Shown: positions 5,903 through 13,374, counted from the stretch's first letter. The stretch is DNA of 33,032 nucleotides from an uncultured Clostridia bacterium (GCA_904501715.1 CAJGCD010000009.1:1-33032), one strand, 5' to 3'. Notes: generated from the sequence alone by a model not told the origin. Translations and numbers: made by a program.

Positions 5903-6997
5903 ATGAAACTCGGTATCGTAGGACTTCCCAACGTGGGAAAAAGTACACTTTTCAATGCGCTTACAAACGCGGGTGCTGAATCAGCTAACTATCCCTTCTG
6001 CACCATAGAGCCAAACGTGGGCGTGGTGGCTGTTCCTGACAGCCGACTTGATTATCTGGCAGAAATGCACAACCCCGAAAAATATACTCCCGCGGTTATA
6101 GAATTCGTTGATATCGCGGGACTCGTCAAGGGTGCCTCCAAGGGCGAGGGTCTTGGAAACAAGTTCCTTTCTCACATCCGCGAGGTGGACGCTATCCTCC
6201 ACGTTATCCGCTGCTTTGAGGACGAGAACATTATACACGTTGACGGAAATATAAACTCCCTGCGCGACCTTGAGACCATAAATCTTGAGCTTATCTTCTC
6301 GGATATCGAAATGGTAGAGCGCCGTATAGACCGTACCAAAAAGGCTATGAAGGGCGATAAGACTCTTGCCTCTGAGCTTGCCGTATTCGAGCGGCTCCAC
6401 GCCGCGCTTTCCGAGGGAAAATGCGCCCGTGAGGTAGAGCTTGACGAGAACGAGCTGGCATATCTTCACGATACTCCCCTGCTTACTATGAAGCCCGTCA
6501 TATACGTGGCTAACGTCAGCGAGGACGAGGCGGGTACAGAGCCCGTGGGCAACCGAAACTACGACGCGCTCAAGCTCCAAGCAGAGCGTGAGCATTCACA
6601 GATAATTCCCATCTGCGCCCAGCTTGAGGCGGAGATAGCCGAGCTTGATGGCGAGGAAAAGGCTATGTTCCTTGCGGATATGGGCATTGCCGAAAGCGGT
6701 CTTGACCGTCTTATCAAGGCGAGCTACGCGCTTCTCGGACTTATAAGCTATCTTACCGCGGGTCCTCAGGAGGTCCGCGCGTGGACTATCGTCAAGGGCA
6801 CAAAGGCACCCGGTGCCGCGGGCAAGATACACAGCGACTTTGAGCGCGGATTTATCAGAGCCGAGATAGTATCCTTTGACGACCTTCAGAAGCACGGCTC
6901 TATGAACGCCGTCAAGGAGGCGGGACTCTACCGAAGCGAGGGTAAGGACTACGTTATGAAGGACGGAGATATAGTTCTCTTCCGCTTTAACGTATAA
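5903..6997 (+). CDS. ychF: Redox-regulated ATPase YchF (OLA1/Obg-family)
   Basis: The 364-residue protein has the usual family length. The P-loop GLPNVGKST is at 7-15 and the switch II motif DIAGLVKGA near 72. The nucleotide-specificity motif is NVSE at 204-207 rather than NKxD, the change that makes YchF prefer ATP. The C-terminal TGS domain (from about 278, AWTIVKGTKAPGAAG) is present. It is a cytosolic, ribosome-associated NTPase with a proposed role in stress response and translation quality. It heads an operon with trmB 14 bases and truB 21 bases behind their neighbours, a grouping of translation-linked genes. Confidence 0.97.
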   Translation: MKLGIVGLPNVGKSTLFNALTNAGAESANYPFCTIEPNVGVVAVPDSRLDYLAEMHNPEKYTPAVIEFVDIAGLVKGASKGEGLGNKFLSHIREVDAILHVIRCFEDENIIHVDGNINSLRDLETINLELIFSDIEMVERRIDRTKKAMKGDKTLASELAVFERLHAALSEGKCAREVELDENELAYLHDTPLLTMKPVIYVANVSEDEAGTEPVGNRNYDALKLQAEREHSQIIPICAQLEAEIAELDGEEKAMFLADMGIAESGLDRLIKASYALLGLISYLTAGPQEVRAWTIVKGTKAPGAAGKIHSDFERGFIRAEIVSFDDLQKHGSMNAVKEAGLYRSEGKDYVMKDGDIVLFRFNV

Positions 6998-7011
6998 TTT
7001 GGAGCAGAATT

Positions 7012-7665
7012 ATGAGAATGAGAAAGAAAAAGCACGGAGCGGAGCGTATTGAGGCGTGCGCCGAGCTTCGTATCGCCGAGGCGGCGCAAATGAAGGACGG
7101 ATTTGAGGACATCTTCCCCTCCTCCGCCCCAGTACATATGGAAATAGGCTGCGGCAAGGGAAATTTTGCCTGCGGTATGGCAAAAAAATATCCCGATATA
7201 AACTTCGTTGCCGTTGAGCGTGTAGCCGACGTATGCTGTATCGCTCTTGAAAAGGCTAAGGCGGCTGCCGACGAGCGAGAATGCGACAATCTGCGTTTCC
7301 TCATAGGCGACGCGAAGACACTTGCCGAGAACGTAAAGCCCCATTCACTTGACTGCATATACCTCAATTTCAGCGACCCTTGGCCCAAAAAGGGACACGC
7401 AAAGCGCAGACTCACTCACAGAGGCTTCCTTGAAATATACAAGGGACTGCTCAAGGAGGACGGAATTCTAAAGCTGAAGACCGATAACGTAGGGCTTTTT
7501 GATTTCAGCCTTGAGGAATTTGAGGCGCTTGGAATGGATATTGTCTGGCAGACCCGCGACCTTCACAGAAGCGAGAAGGCAGAGGGCAACGTTATGACCG
7601 AATATGAAAAGAACTTTTCCGAGAAGGGATTTAATATCTGCTCGGCTTGGGTAAGGTTCAATTAA
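7012..7665 (+). CDS. trmB: tRNA (guanine(46)-N7)-methyltransferase
   Basis: The 217-residue protein is a Rossmann-fold SAM-dependent enzyme that methylates G46 in the variable loop of tRNAs. The SAM motif EIGCGKG is at 44-50, and the family signature FSDPWPKKGHAKRRL, followed by a Thr-Glu-Tyr-Glu motif near the C-terminus (VMTEYEK), is clear. The Arg- and Lys-rich start (MRMRKKKHG) is natural for a tRNA binder and short compared with E. coli TrmB. GGAG lies eight bases before the ATG. It is the second gene of the ychF operon. Confidence 0.96.
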   Translation: MRMRKKKHGAERIEACAELRIAEAAQMKDGFEDIFPSSAPVHMEIGCGKGNFACGMAKKYPDINFVAVERVADVCCIALEKAKAAADERECDNLRFLIGDAKTLAENVKPHSLDCIYLNFSDPWPKKGHAKRRLTHRGFLEIYKGLLKEDGILKLKTDNVGLFDFSLEEFEALGMDIVWQTRDLHRSEKAEGNVMTEYEKNFSEKGFNICSAWVRFN

Positions 7666-7686
7666 AGATAAAAAGGTGGTGCTACC

Positions 7687-8592
7687 ATGGAGCCGTCGGG
7701 CGTACTTATAATCAATAAAGAGGAGGGTATGACCTCCCACGACGTTGTAAATAAAATACGCAGACTCTACGGCACACGCAGAGTGGGGCACACGGGCACT
7801 CTCGACCCTTTGGCTACGGGCGTTCTCACCGTGCTTGTGGGCAGAGCGGCTAAGACGGCTGAATACCTTGTGGCTGACAGCAAGGAATATATCGCCACGC
7901 TTCGTCTTGGGATTACCACCGACACCGAGGATATCACAGGGGAGGTGCTGACCCGTTGTGACAGCATCCCATCCCCTGACCAAGTTACCTCGGCTGTTAA
8001 ATCCTTTGAGGGCGATATCGAGCAGATACCGCCTATGTACAGCGCATTGAAGGTTGACGGGCAGAAGCTTTGCGACCTTGCGCGTAAGGGTGTGAGCGTG
8101 GAGCGAAAGCCCCGACACGTAACTATATTCTCCATTGAGGTTTCTCCCACCGACACACCGACCGACTATATTTTAAGAGTAAGCTGCTCCTCGGGAACGT
8201 ACATCCGCACCCTTTGCGCCGATATCGGAGCAAAGCTTGGATGCGGAGGAGCTATGGCATCTCTGTGCCGTTCAAGGGCGGGAGATTTTTCGCTCGGTAA
8301 CGCTCACACCTTGGAAGAGCTCGAAGAAATGAGCGAGGAGGAGCGCGTTTCGCTTCTCTGCCCTACCGAAAAGCTTTTCCTTTCTCTGCCTAAGATAGAG
8401 CTTCCCGAATTTTTTGAAAAGCTCTCACGAAGCGGCTGCGAGGTATATCAAAAGAAAATACGCACAAGCTTTGCCGTAGGCGAGCGGGTAAGGCTCTGCT
8501 CGGCAGACGGAAAATTCTACGCGCTGGGCGAGGTTCGGGAGTACGAAAAGGGCTTGGCGATAAAATCCATAAAAATGTTTGATATCGAATAA
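7687..8592 (+). CDS. truB: tRNA pseudouridine(55) synthase
   Basis: This 301-residue enzyme makes the universal pseudouridine 55 in the T-loop of tRNAs. The N-terminal GVLIINKEEGMTSHDVV block and the catalytic motif GHTGTLDPLATGVL with Asp40 are intact. Further on are IEQIPPMYSALKVDG and YILRVSCSSGTYIRTL, also family hallmarks. The C-terminal 70 residues probably form the PUA-like domain. AGGTGG lies eight bases before the ATG. It is the last gene of the operon, followed 28 bases later by a strong terminator. In many Firmicutes truB is next to ribF or rbfA; here it is with ychF and trmB instead. Confidence 0.96.
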   Translation: MEPSGVLIINKEEGMTSHDVVNKIRRLYGTRRVGHTGTLDPLATGVLTVLVGRAAKTAEYLVADSKEYIATLRLGITTDTEDITGEVLTRCDSIPSPDQVTSAVKSFEGDIEQIPPMYSALKVDGQKLCDLARKGVSVERKPRHVTIFSIEVSPTDTPTDYILRVSCSSGTYIRTLCADIGAKLGCGGAMASLCRSRAGDFSLGNAHTLEELEEMSEEERVSLLCPTEKLFLSLPKIELPEFFEKLSRSGCEVYQKKIRTSFAVGERVRLCSADGKFYALGEVREYEKGLAIKSIKMFDIE

Positions 8593-8620
8593 AAAGGCGC
8601 TTTCCATAAGGATGATAAAA

Positions 8621-8656
8621 CCCCGACAGATTTTACGGTCTGTCGGGGTCGTTTTA
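8621..8656 (+). terminator. Intrinsic terminator of the ychF-trmB-truB operon
   Basis: CCCCGACAGA (8621-8630) pairs with TCTGTCGGGG (8639-8648), an 8-nt loop between, then TCGTTTTA. AAAA precedes the stem, so weak action on the other strand is possible. Confidence 0.85.
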
Positions 8657-8725
8657 TCCACAGTTCGACTTTGTATTACAAAGGCATCGGTAAAGCATAC
8701 CCTTAAAAACGAGCGAACTCTTATA

Positions 8726-8837
8726 GAAGGCTCTCCCTTTGGGAGAGCTCCCGCAATAGCGGGTGAGAGGGATATAAGTTCAAACATTCACCCTCTCCGT
8801 CGGCTACGCCGCCACCTCTCCCAAAGGGAGAGGCTTC
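8726..8837. repeat. Gene-less palindromic element, double-hairpin ends, same family as the DUF559 element
   Basis: Each end carries two hairpins. Left: GCTCTCCC/GGGAGAGC (8730-8748) then CCCGC/GCGGG (8750-8763). Right: CGGC/GCCG (8801-8811) then CCTCTCCC/GGGAGAGG (8815-8833). Read inward from the right end, the order AAGCCT, hairpin, AGGTGGC, hairpin, GACGGA, GAG is the same as at the left end of the element at 27165-27673, but only about 35 bp separate the ends and no gene is enclosed. The rest of the 8593-8945 gap holds the truB terminator and, at 8838-8945, about 110 bp in which I see nothing definite. Confidence 0.7.
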
Positions 8838-8945
8838 ATTAGCTCCAATATAACACAAATCGGCAGAGGAAACAATCCTCAGCCAGAATTTGCAAGCATC
8901 CTTACGAGAAGTCTCGCAACCGAAGCGTCCTTTTTATTGTGATAA

Positions 8946-9194
8946 TTACGCGCCGTACTTATTGGTTATAACGATTACCGCCGCAACGGCAACTATTACG
9001 AAAATAACCGAAAGGATAGTCGTTACAGTGCTGAATACCTTATCCTTGGACTTACCCTTGCCCTTAGCGAAGAAGTTCTCTCCAGCGCCGGTGATAGTAC
9101 CCGAAAGGCTCTTGTCCTTTCCAGACTGCATAAGTACGCAAGCAACCACTGCAGCAGCCAAAACTATAAGGATTATGCCAAATGCGATTTCCAT
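8946..9194 (-). CDS. secG: Preprotein translocase subunit SecG
   Basis: An 82-residue inner-membrane protein with two membrane helices (about 3-21 and 56-76). Between them lies the loop with the conserved LMQSGKDKSLSGTITGAG segment and the family's FFAKGKGKSKDK stretch. SecG assists SecYE in moving proteins across the membrane. GGAGG lies nine bases before the ATG. It is monocistronic, with a promoter at 9261-9289. In many Firmicutes secG is followed by rnr and smpB; here it faces the convergent truB operon across the repeat element. Confidence 0.95.
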   Translation of the reverse strand: MEIAFGIILIVLAAAVVACVLMQSGKDKSLSGTITGAGENFFAKGKGKSKDKVFSTVTTILSVIFVIVAVAAVIVITNKYGA

Positions 9195-9260
9195 TGTTAA
9201 ACCTCCAAAAATTTTATTAAACGCTTTCCACAGAAAGCAGAAAAAGTCATTAGCCTAACT

Positions 9261-9289
9261 ATTGTATCACAAACTATTTAAAAAATCAA
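9261..9289 (-). promoter_or_regulatory. Sigma-A promoter of secG
   Basis: On the minus strand: TTGATT (9289-9284), 17-bp spacer, TACAAT (9266-9261) preceded by TGA (extended -10). Confidence 0.7.
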
Positions 9290-9351
9290 TAGTATTTTGA
9301 ATTTTTTTTACTTTATTTGCGATTATTTATATTTTTCCCTTTTAAAGACTA

Positions 9352-9379
9352 AAAAGCTGTCGCTCTCGCGACAGCTTTT
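9352..9379 (-). terminator. Intrinsic terminator of the SH3 lipoprotein gene
   Basis: A 12-bp perfect stem (AAAAGCTGTCGC 9352-9363 with GCGACAGCTTTT 9368-9379) and a 4-nt loop, placed 12 bases after the stop codon. The U tract is the end of the stem plus TTAGTCTTT. Confidence 0.8.
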
Positions 9380-9391
9380 AATATTTTTCAA

Positions 9392-10180
9392 TCAGAGAAT
9401 AGGCTGGATCGTAGGAGGAGTATTAGGATCAACAGGTGCGCTCTCTCCCTCGGTCTTGACGTGATCCTTGTAGCAGAAGCCCCACTCGGTTACGGCAGCT
9501 CCATCTACCTCTGCAATGTACTTAATGTATATCCACTCACCGTCCGCGGTAGCGCCAAGCTTGGTAACCTTAAAGCCGTCAGTTACGAAATACTTACCAT
9601 TCTTAATATTATCAAGAACATTTACATCCTTGTAATTTTCAACATCAGAGTTGCTGCAATTCCAAGGAGTCTCACGCACTCTAAGGCTTATAGGAGTACC
9701 ATCTGCGTGCTTGCCAAGGTTATAAATCTCCACCTCGATAGGAGTTTCAAGAGGAATTACCTTTACCGCGTTTTCACTGGGCGTAAGTATATCGTCATAA
9801 ACGTATCCAACGGTTCCGTTGGCAAGCTCTACTCTGTACCAAGTGCTGTTTTGACCCGTAACTTTAACGGAATCTTTGAAATTAAGAGTACCAACAATGT
9901 TCTGTGTGTTCTTCTTATCGATTCCGCGAACCTTTACGGGATGAAGAACGTACATAGTAGCGTTAATATCCTCGTATGTATTGGTAGGAGTCTGATTGGT
10001 ATTATTATTTTCACCCTCATTTCCCTCGTTTCCGGTATTCTCGGGCTCATCCCCGCCGTAGTTCCAAGGGTCTTCGGTGGTTCCTTCCGTTTCCTTCTCC
10101 TTGTCTCCGCAGGCAACAAGAGCAACGGAAAGCATCATAAGCAATGCAAGTATGAGGGCAAGTGTTTTTTTCATTTTCAT
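9392..10180 (-). CDS. Lipoprotein with bacterial SH3-like domain
   Basis: The 262-residue protein begins with a type II signal peptide (MKMKKTLALI...) and the lipobox LVAC, so Cys24 should be lipidated and the protein held on the outer face of the membrane. An acidic, Asn/Thr-rich linker (about 28-68) follows, then an SH3b-like domain (about 75-135) with YVLHPVKVRG, WYRVEL and GTVGYVYDD. The C-terminal part (about 145-245) repeats strand-rich features (SLRVRETPW, WIYIKYI), perhaps a second degenerate SH3b. Such domains bind peptidoglycan or other wall polymers. AAGGAG precedes two near-adjacent ATGs; the first (10180) is used here. Its promoter carries an unusual palindrome. Confidence 0.85.
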   Translation of the reverse strand: MKMKKTLALILALLMMLSVALVACGDKEKETEGTTEDPWNYGGDEPENTGNEGNEGENNNTNQTPTNTYEDINATMYVLHPVKVRGIDKKNTQNIVGTLNFKDSVKVTGQNSTWYRVELANGTVGYVYDDILTPSENAVKVIPLETPIEVEIYNLGKHADGTPISLRVRETPWNCSNSDVENYKDVNVLDNIKNGKYFVTDGFKVTKLGATADGEWIYIKYIAEVDGAAVTEWGFCYKDHVKTEGESAPVDPNTPPTIQPIL

Positions 10181-10254
10181 TCTCCTTTATTTTCATCAAT
10201 ATATTGAGTGATTATTAAGAAACAAATTATTTTAGGCACAATATAAGGTGTTCT

Positions 10255-10298
10255 CATATACATATTTTATTATAACACAGCATATACGTATATGTCAA
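10255..10298 (-). promoter_or_regulatory. Promoter of the SH3 lipoprotein with palindromic operator
   Basis: On the minus strand: TTGACA (10298-10293), 18-bp spacer, TATAAT (10274-10269) preceded by TGT. A perfect 14-bp palindrome CATATACGTATATG (10281-10294) lies inside the spacer and touches the -35. A half-site CATATAC recurs at 10255-10261, at the expected transcription start. This arrangement is typical of a repressor binding two sites around a promoter; the regulator is unknown. Confidence 0.65.
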
Positions 10299-10343
10299 GT
10301 ATGAAAATCAAAATTTCAAAAAAATTTTAGCCGAAATTTCGAC

Positions 10344-11117
10344 TTATTTTCCATCCCTTGCAATAAGAGTCTTTATAGCCTCAACAGCCGTTATTATGGC
10401 TCTTTCGGTATCATGCACCTCTGCCTCGGCGCCATCAAGTCCCTGCAGAAACCTCTCCTGATTCCACACAGCAAGAAATACCGCTCCCGTGCTTATACCG
10501 AGACTGGCGCCCACCGTAAAGAGGGTCGCCGCCTCCATCTCACTCGCAAGCACACCAAGACGCTTCCACGCCTCCCATTTTGCTAAAAGCTCGCTCTCGG
10601 TGGGCATACGAGTGGGAGAATGTTGACCGTAAAAGGAATCCTTACTCTGTACTACACCGCAATGATAAGAGAAGCCCTGCCTCTCGGCTGCATCAGCCAA
10701 AGCAAAGAGTGTTTTTGTATCGGGCACAGCAGGAAATATAGCGGGAGCGTATTCAAGGGAGGTGCCGTCCTGTCTTATCGCTCCGTTGGCTATCACCACA
10801 TCCCCGGGGCAGACCTTAGTGGATATGCCTCCGCAAGTACCCACTCTTATCATAGTACGAGCGCCGCAGGCATAAAGCTCCTCCACCGCAATAGCAGTGG
10901 AAGGACCTCCTATGCCCGTAGAGCATACACTTACGAGCTTACCCAAGAGGTATCCGTTCCATATATTAAATTCTCTGTTCATTCCCACGTGTACGGGGGA
11001 ATCCAGAAAGGCGGCTATCTGTTCGCATCTCGCAGGGTCGCCGGGGAGTATGCAATACTCTCCTATCTCACCTGACGATACACCTATATGATACTGTTTT
11101 CCGTCGGTCTTAAGCAT
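10344..11117 (-). CDS. Uridine phosphorylase-like nucleoside phosphorylase
   Basis: The protein (257 residues from the chosen start) belongs to the PNP/UDP phosphorylase family, which splits nucleosides with phosphate into base and ribose-1-phosphate. Evidence: ILPGDPARCEQIA near the start, STGIGGPSTAIAVEEL, MIRVGTCGGI, and SEMEAATLFTVGASLG, which holds the ribose-binding Glu and Met. Uridine rather than purine specificity is suggested by overall likeness to Udp and is not proven. I moved the start from the ATG at 11141 to the one at 11117, because GGAGG lies five bases before 11117 and would otherwise be inside the coding region. It has its own promoter and is divergent from spoVAD. Confidence 0.9.
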   Translation of the reverse strand: MLKTDGKQYHIGVSSGEIGEYCILPGDPARCEQIAAFLDSPVHVGMNREFNIWNGYLLGKLVSVCSTGIGGPSTAIAVEELYACGARTMIRVGTCGGISTKVCPGDVVIANGAIRQDGTSLEYAPAIFPAVPDTKTLFALADAAERQGFSYHCGVVQSKDSFYGQHSPTRMPTESELLAKWEAWKRLGVLASEMEAATLFTVGASLGISTGAVFLAVWNQERFLQGLDGAEAEVHDTERAIITAVEAIKTLIARDGK

Positions 11118-11148
11118 ATACACCTCCAAAATATCATTCACTAAATAT

Positions 11149-11176
11149 ATTTTATCATATTAACACCAAAAGTCAA
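11149..11176 (-). promoter_or_regulatory. Sigma-A promoter of the nucleoside phosphorylase
   Basis: On the minus strand: TTGACT (11176-11171), 16-bp spacer, TAAAAT (11154-11149) preceded by TGA. Confidence 0.65.
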
Positions 11177-11254
11177 GGTATATTTTTCTGCACAATGTGA
11201 ACACTAAAAGAAACATTCCGTATTCTTTTATTATTTCGGAGGAATATACCGAAA

Positions 11255-12253
11255 ATGCAAAACAAAATCCTAAAATTCGACAACGCCGCTATCGTTGCCT
11301 CTGCCTCGGTGGTTGGCAAATGGGAAAAGGACGGCCCCTTAGGAGAATACTTTGACCTTCACGACAACACCGATAAATTCGGGAAAAACACGTGGGAGCT
11401 GGCAGAGAGCGAGATGCAGCGTCTTGCATTCAATATCGCTATGGCAAAGCTGTCTGTTTCCGAGCAAGCCATAGACGCGCTTTTTGCGGGTGACCTGCTC
11501 AATCAATGCGTAAGCTCGTCCTACGGGCTTCTTGATTTCGATATTCCCTATTTCGGTCTTTACGGTGCCTGCTCTACCGCAGCGGAAAGTCTGATGCTGG
11601 CTTCGGCTACCGTATCCGCAGGATACTTCAAGACGGCGGCGGCAGTTACCTCCTCACATTATTGCTCGGCAGAGCGTCAGTATCGCTCTCCCGTGGAATA
11701 CGGCGCACAGCGCTCTCCTACCGCTCAATGGACGGTCACGGGAGCGGGGGCGTTTATGGTGTCGGGAGAGGGAAAAATAAGAATAACCGAGGGTCTGCCC
11801 GGAATAGTAGTGGAAAAGGGCATAAGCGACGCCTCCAATATGGGAGCCGCAATGGCGCCCGCCGCCGCGGATACTCTGAAAAGATACTTCCAAATATCGG
11901 GAAGCTCGCCCTCGGACTTTGACCTGATAGTGACGGGAGACCTGGGCATAGAGGGCGGCAGCATCCTTTGTGAGCTGCTTCTGTCCGAGGGAATAGATAT
12001 AAGACAGCAATATAATGATTGCGGCGCTATGATATACGATGTAAAGCGGCAGGACAAGCACGCGGGAGGGTCGGGCTGCGGATGCTCGGCGGTAGTAATG
12101 GCTTCTTATATCTGCCCCATGCTTGAGCGGGGCGAGCTTAAGAACGTACTGTTTATGGGAACGGGAGCTATGATGAGCCCATCCAGCATTCAGCAGGGAC
12201 AGGCTATCCCCGCGGTTGCTCATCTTATCCGCCTTTCCTCACAAAAAAACTAA
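11255..12253 (+). CDS. spoVAD: Stage V sporulation protein AD
   Basis: The 332-residue protein has the thiolase-like fold of SpoVAD, the dipicolinic-acid-binding protein of the spore inner membrane channel. Typical segments are NTWELAESEMQ, GDLLNQCVSSSYG, YGACSTAAESLML, VTSSHYCSAERQYR and GSGCGCSAVVMAS near the C-terminus. It acts in loading DPA into the forespore and releasing it at germination. GGAGG lies 12 bases before the ATG, a long spacing, and no better start is visible. spoVAE follows 10 bases later. The usual partner spoVAC is not next to it: the upstream neighbour is the divergent phosphorylase. No convincing sigma-G promoter was found. Confidence 0.96.
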   Translation: MQNKILKFDNAAIVASASVVGKWEKDGPLGEYFDLHDNTDKFGKNTWELAESEMQRLAFNIAMAKLSVSEQAIDALFAGDLLNQCVSSSYGLLDFDIPYFGLYGACSTAAESLMLASATVSAGYFKTAAAVTSSHYCSAERQYRSPVEYGAQRSPTAQWTVTGAGAFMVSGEGKIRITEGLPGIVVEKGISDASNMGAAMAPAAADTLKRYFQISGSSPSDFDLIVTGDLGIEGGSILCELLLSEGIDIRQQYNDCGAMIYDVKRQDKHAGGSGCGCSAVVMASYICPMLERGELKNVLFMGTGAMMSPSSIQQGQAIPAVAHLIRLSSQKN

Positions 12254-12263
12254 AGGAGCTATT

Positions 12264-12626
12264 ATGGAATTTACAGATTACGTGCGCGCGTTTCTCGTAG
12301 GCGGCGCGTTCTGCGTCATAGCGCAAATACTGTTGGATAAGACCAATCTTACACCTGCCCGCATACTTGTAGGCTACGTGGTAGCGGGAGTTATTCTCGG
12401 TGGCTTTGGGCTTTACGACTGCATAATAGAATTCGGCGGCGCGGGAGCGACCACACCCCTGACAGGCTTCGGACATCTTATAGCCGAGGGTGTCAAGCGC
12501 GCCGTGGACGAAAAAGGACTTATTGGGGCACTGACGGGCGGTCTTTCGGCGGCAGCCGCGGGAACGGCGGCTGCTCTTATATTCAGCTTTATAGCCTCGC
12601 TTATCTTCAAAAGCAAAGCAAAATAA
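12264..12626 (+). CDS. spoVAE: Stage V sporulation protein AE
   Basis: This 120-residue integral membrane protein has four hydrophobic segments (about 7-23, 32-52, 60-80 and 88-115). Typical SpoVAE features are FLVGGAFCVIAQILLDKT near the start, the LTPARILVGYVVAGVILG block and LTGFGHLIAEGVK. It is part of the SpoVA channel that moves dipicolinic acid across the spore inner membrane. The start is ATG at 12264 with AAGGAG five to eight bases upstream; the reading frame is open further 5' but that part overlaps spoVAD. It ends an apparent two-gene operon. Confidence 0.95.
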   Translation: MEFTDYVRAFLVGGAFCVIAQILLDKTNLTPARILVGYVVAGVILGGFGLYDCIIEFGGAGATTPLTGFGHLIAEGVKRAVDEKGLIGALTGGLSAAAAGTAAALIFSFIASLIFKSKAK

Positions 12627-12634
12627 AATAATTT

Positions 12635-12663
12635 CGCCGTCGGGACGGAGGTTCCCGACGGCG
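12635..12663 (+). terminator. Probable terminator after spoVAE
   Basis: An 11-bp GC-rich stem, CGCCGTCGGGA (12635-12645) with TCCCGACGGCG (12653-12663), and a 7-nt loop, followed only by TTGCCTT. The U tract is poor, so termination may be incomplete. Confidence 0.55.
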
Positions 12664-12755
12664 TTGCCTTGAGGCGTTCCCTGCTTATCTCTCAAGCTGC
12701 GGCTCATGGCACATCCGCATAACGAGGATAAAAGGGCGACGAAGCTATTTTTTGA

Positions 12756-12771
12756 GTTAGCATATGCTAAC
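12756..12771. promoter_or_regulatory. 16-bp perfect palindrome, candidate DtxR-family operator
   Basis: GTTAGCATATGCTAAC is perfectly self-complementary and contains TTAGC/GCTAA half-sites like those bound by DtxR/MntR-type metalloregulators. A DtxR-family gene starts 145 bases downstream. It lies about 85 bp upstream of that gene's -35, so whether it controls that promoter is uncertain; no other gene start is closer. Confidence 0.5.
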
Positions 12772-12855
12772 TGATATTATTATACCCTACTTTACCTTAA
12801 TTGTCAATAACATTTTTGAAATTTTCTCTTTATTTTTTACAAATCCAAATTTCTC

Positions 12856-12884
12856 TTTACAAAAAATGAATTATGTGGTATAAT
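12856..12884 (+). promoter_or_regulatory. Sigma-A promoter of the DtxR-family regulator
   Basis: TTTACA (12856-12861), 17-bp spacer, TATAAT (12879-12884) preceded by TGG (extended -10). Confidence 0.75.
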
Positions 12885-12915
12885 TACCATAATAAATTGC
12901 GAAGGAGGTTTCATT

Positions 12916-13281
12916 ATGCCTATTCAGGAATCGGGCGAAATGTACCTTGAAACTATATATGTGCTTTCAAAAAGAAGCGGGGCTATCCGTTCCATAGATA
13001 TATGCGAGGAGATGGGATACTCCAAGCCCAGCGTCAGCCGCGCCATCGGCATCTTAAAAAGCAACAAATATATCGAGGTTGACAAAAAAGGCTTCATAAC
13101 CCTGACCGACACGGGCATAGCTCTGGCTGAGAAGATATACGAGCGCCACACCATAATCTCCCGTTTTCTGGTCTCCTTGGGAGTTGACGAGGCTACGGCG
13201 TCCGAGGATGCCTGCAAGATGGAGCACATAATAAGCGATGCTTCCTTTGAGGCTATCAAAAATCATTCCGAGCCCGATTAA
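12916..13281 (+). CDS. DtxR-family metal-dependent transcriptional regulator
   Basis: The 121-residue protein has an N-terminal winged helix (about 8-65) and a short metal-binding dimerisation domain (about 66-115), with no SH3-like third domain. The primary-site ligands of DtxR/IdeR (Met10, Cys102, Glu105, His106) have clear equivalents at Met9 (in SGEMYLETIY), Cys100, Glu103 and His104 (in ACKMEHIIS). MntR instead has Asp at the first position, so the ligand set points to iron rather than manganese; this is inference from known structures. His78 matches an ancillary ligand, and the other ancillary ligands look replaced. GGAGG lies eight bases before the ATG. It is monocistronic; no iron transporter is in the window. 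Confidence 0.9.
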   Translation: MPIQESGEMYLETIYVLSKRSGAIRSIDICEEMGYSKPSVSRAIGILKSNKYIEVDKKGFITLTDTGIALAEKIYERHTIISRFLVSLGVDEATASEDACKMEHIISDASFEAIKNHSEPD

Positions 13282-13312
13282 AAAAAACAACACAAAAATT
13301 TTAAAGTTACGC

Positions 13313-13341
13313 TTGACAGAGCGTATGTTGTATGATACAAT
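13313..13341 (+). promoter_or_regulatory. Strong sigma-A promoter upstream of the AraC gene
   Basis: TTGACA (13313-13318), 17-bp spacer, TACAAT (13336-13341) preceded by TGA. The predicted start is near 13348, about 80 bases before the AraC start codon. Confidence 0.75.
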
Positions 13342-13347
13342 TACTTA

Positions 13348-13374
13348 TGGGATTTCCTTGTGAAATCCCATTTT
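13348..13374 (+). other. Stem-loop at the 5' end of the AraC transcript
   Basis: TGGGATTTC (13348-13356) pairs perfectly with GAAATCCCA (13362-13370) over a 5-nt loop and is followed by four T. It begins where transcription should start. It may protect the 5' end of the mRNA or act as an attenuator; the U tract is short for a terminator. Confidence 0.55.

Noticed and set aside
8838..8945. Possible small RNA or tRNA-like gene downstream of secG
   Set aside because: Some short inverted words exist but no cloverleaf, promoter or terminator could be fitted.
11142..11254. Sigma-G promoter for spoVAD
   Set aside because: No pair of elements with acceptable sequence and spacing was found upstream of the gene.
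11654..12223. Long antisense open frame of 189 codons within spoVAD
   Set aside because: spoVAD is clearly the real gene; the antisense frame is a by-product of its codon usage and has an implausible composition.
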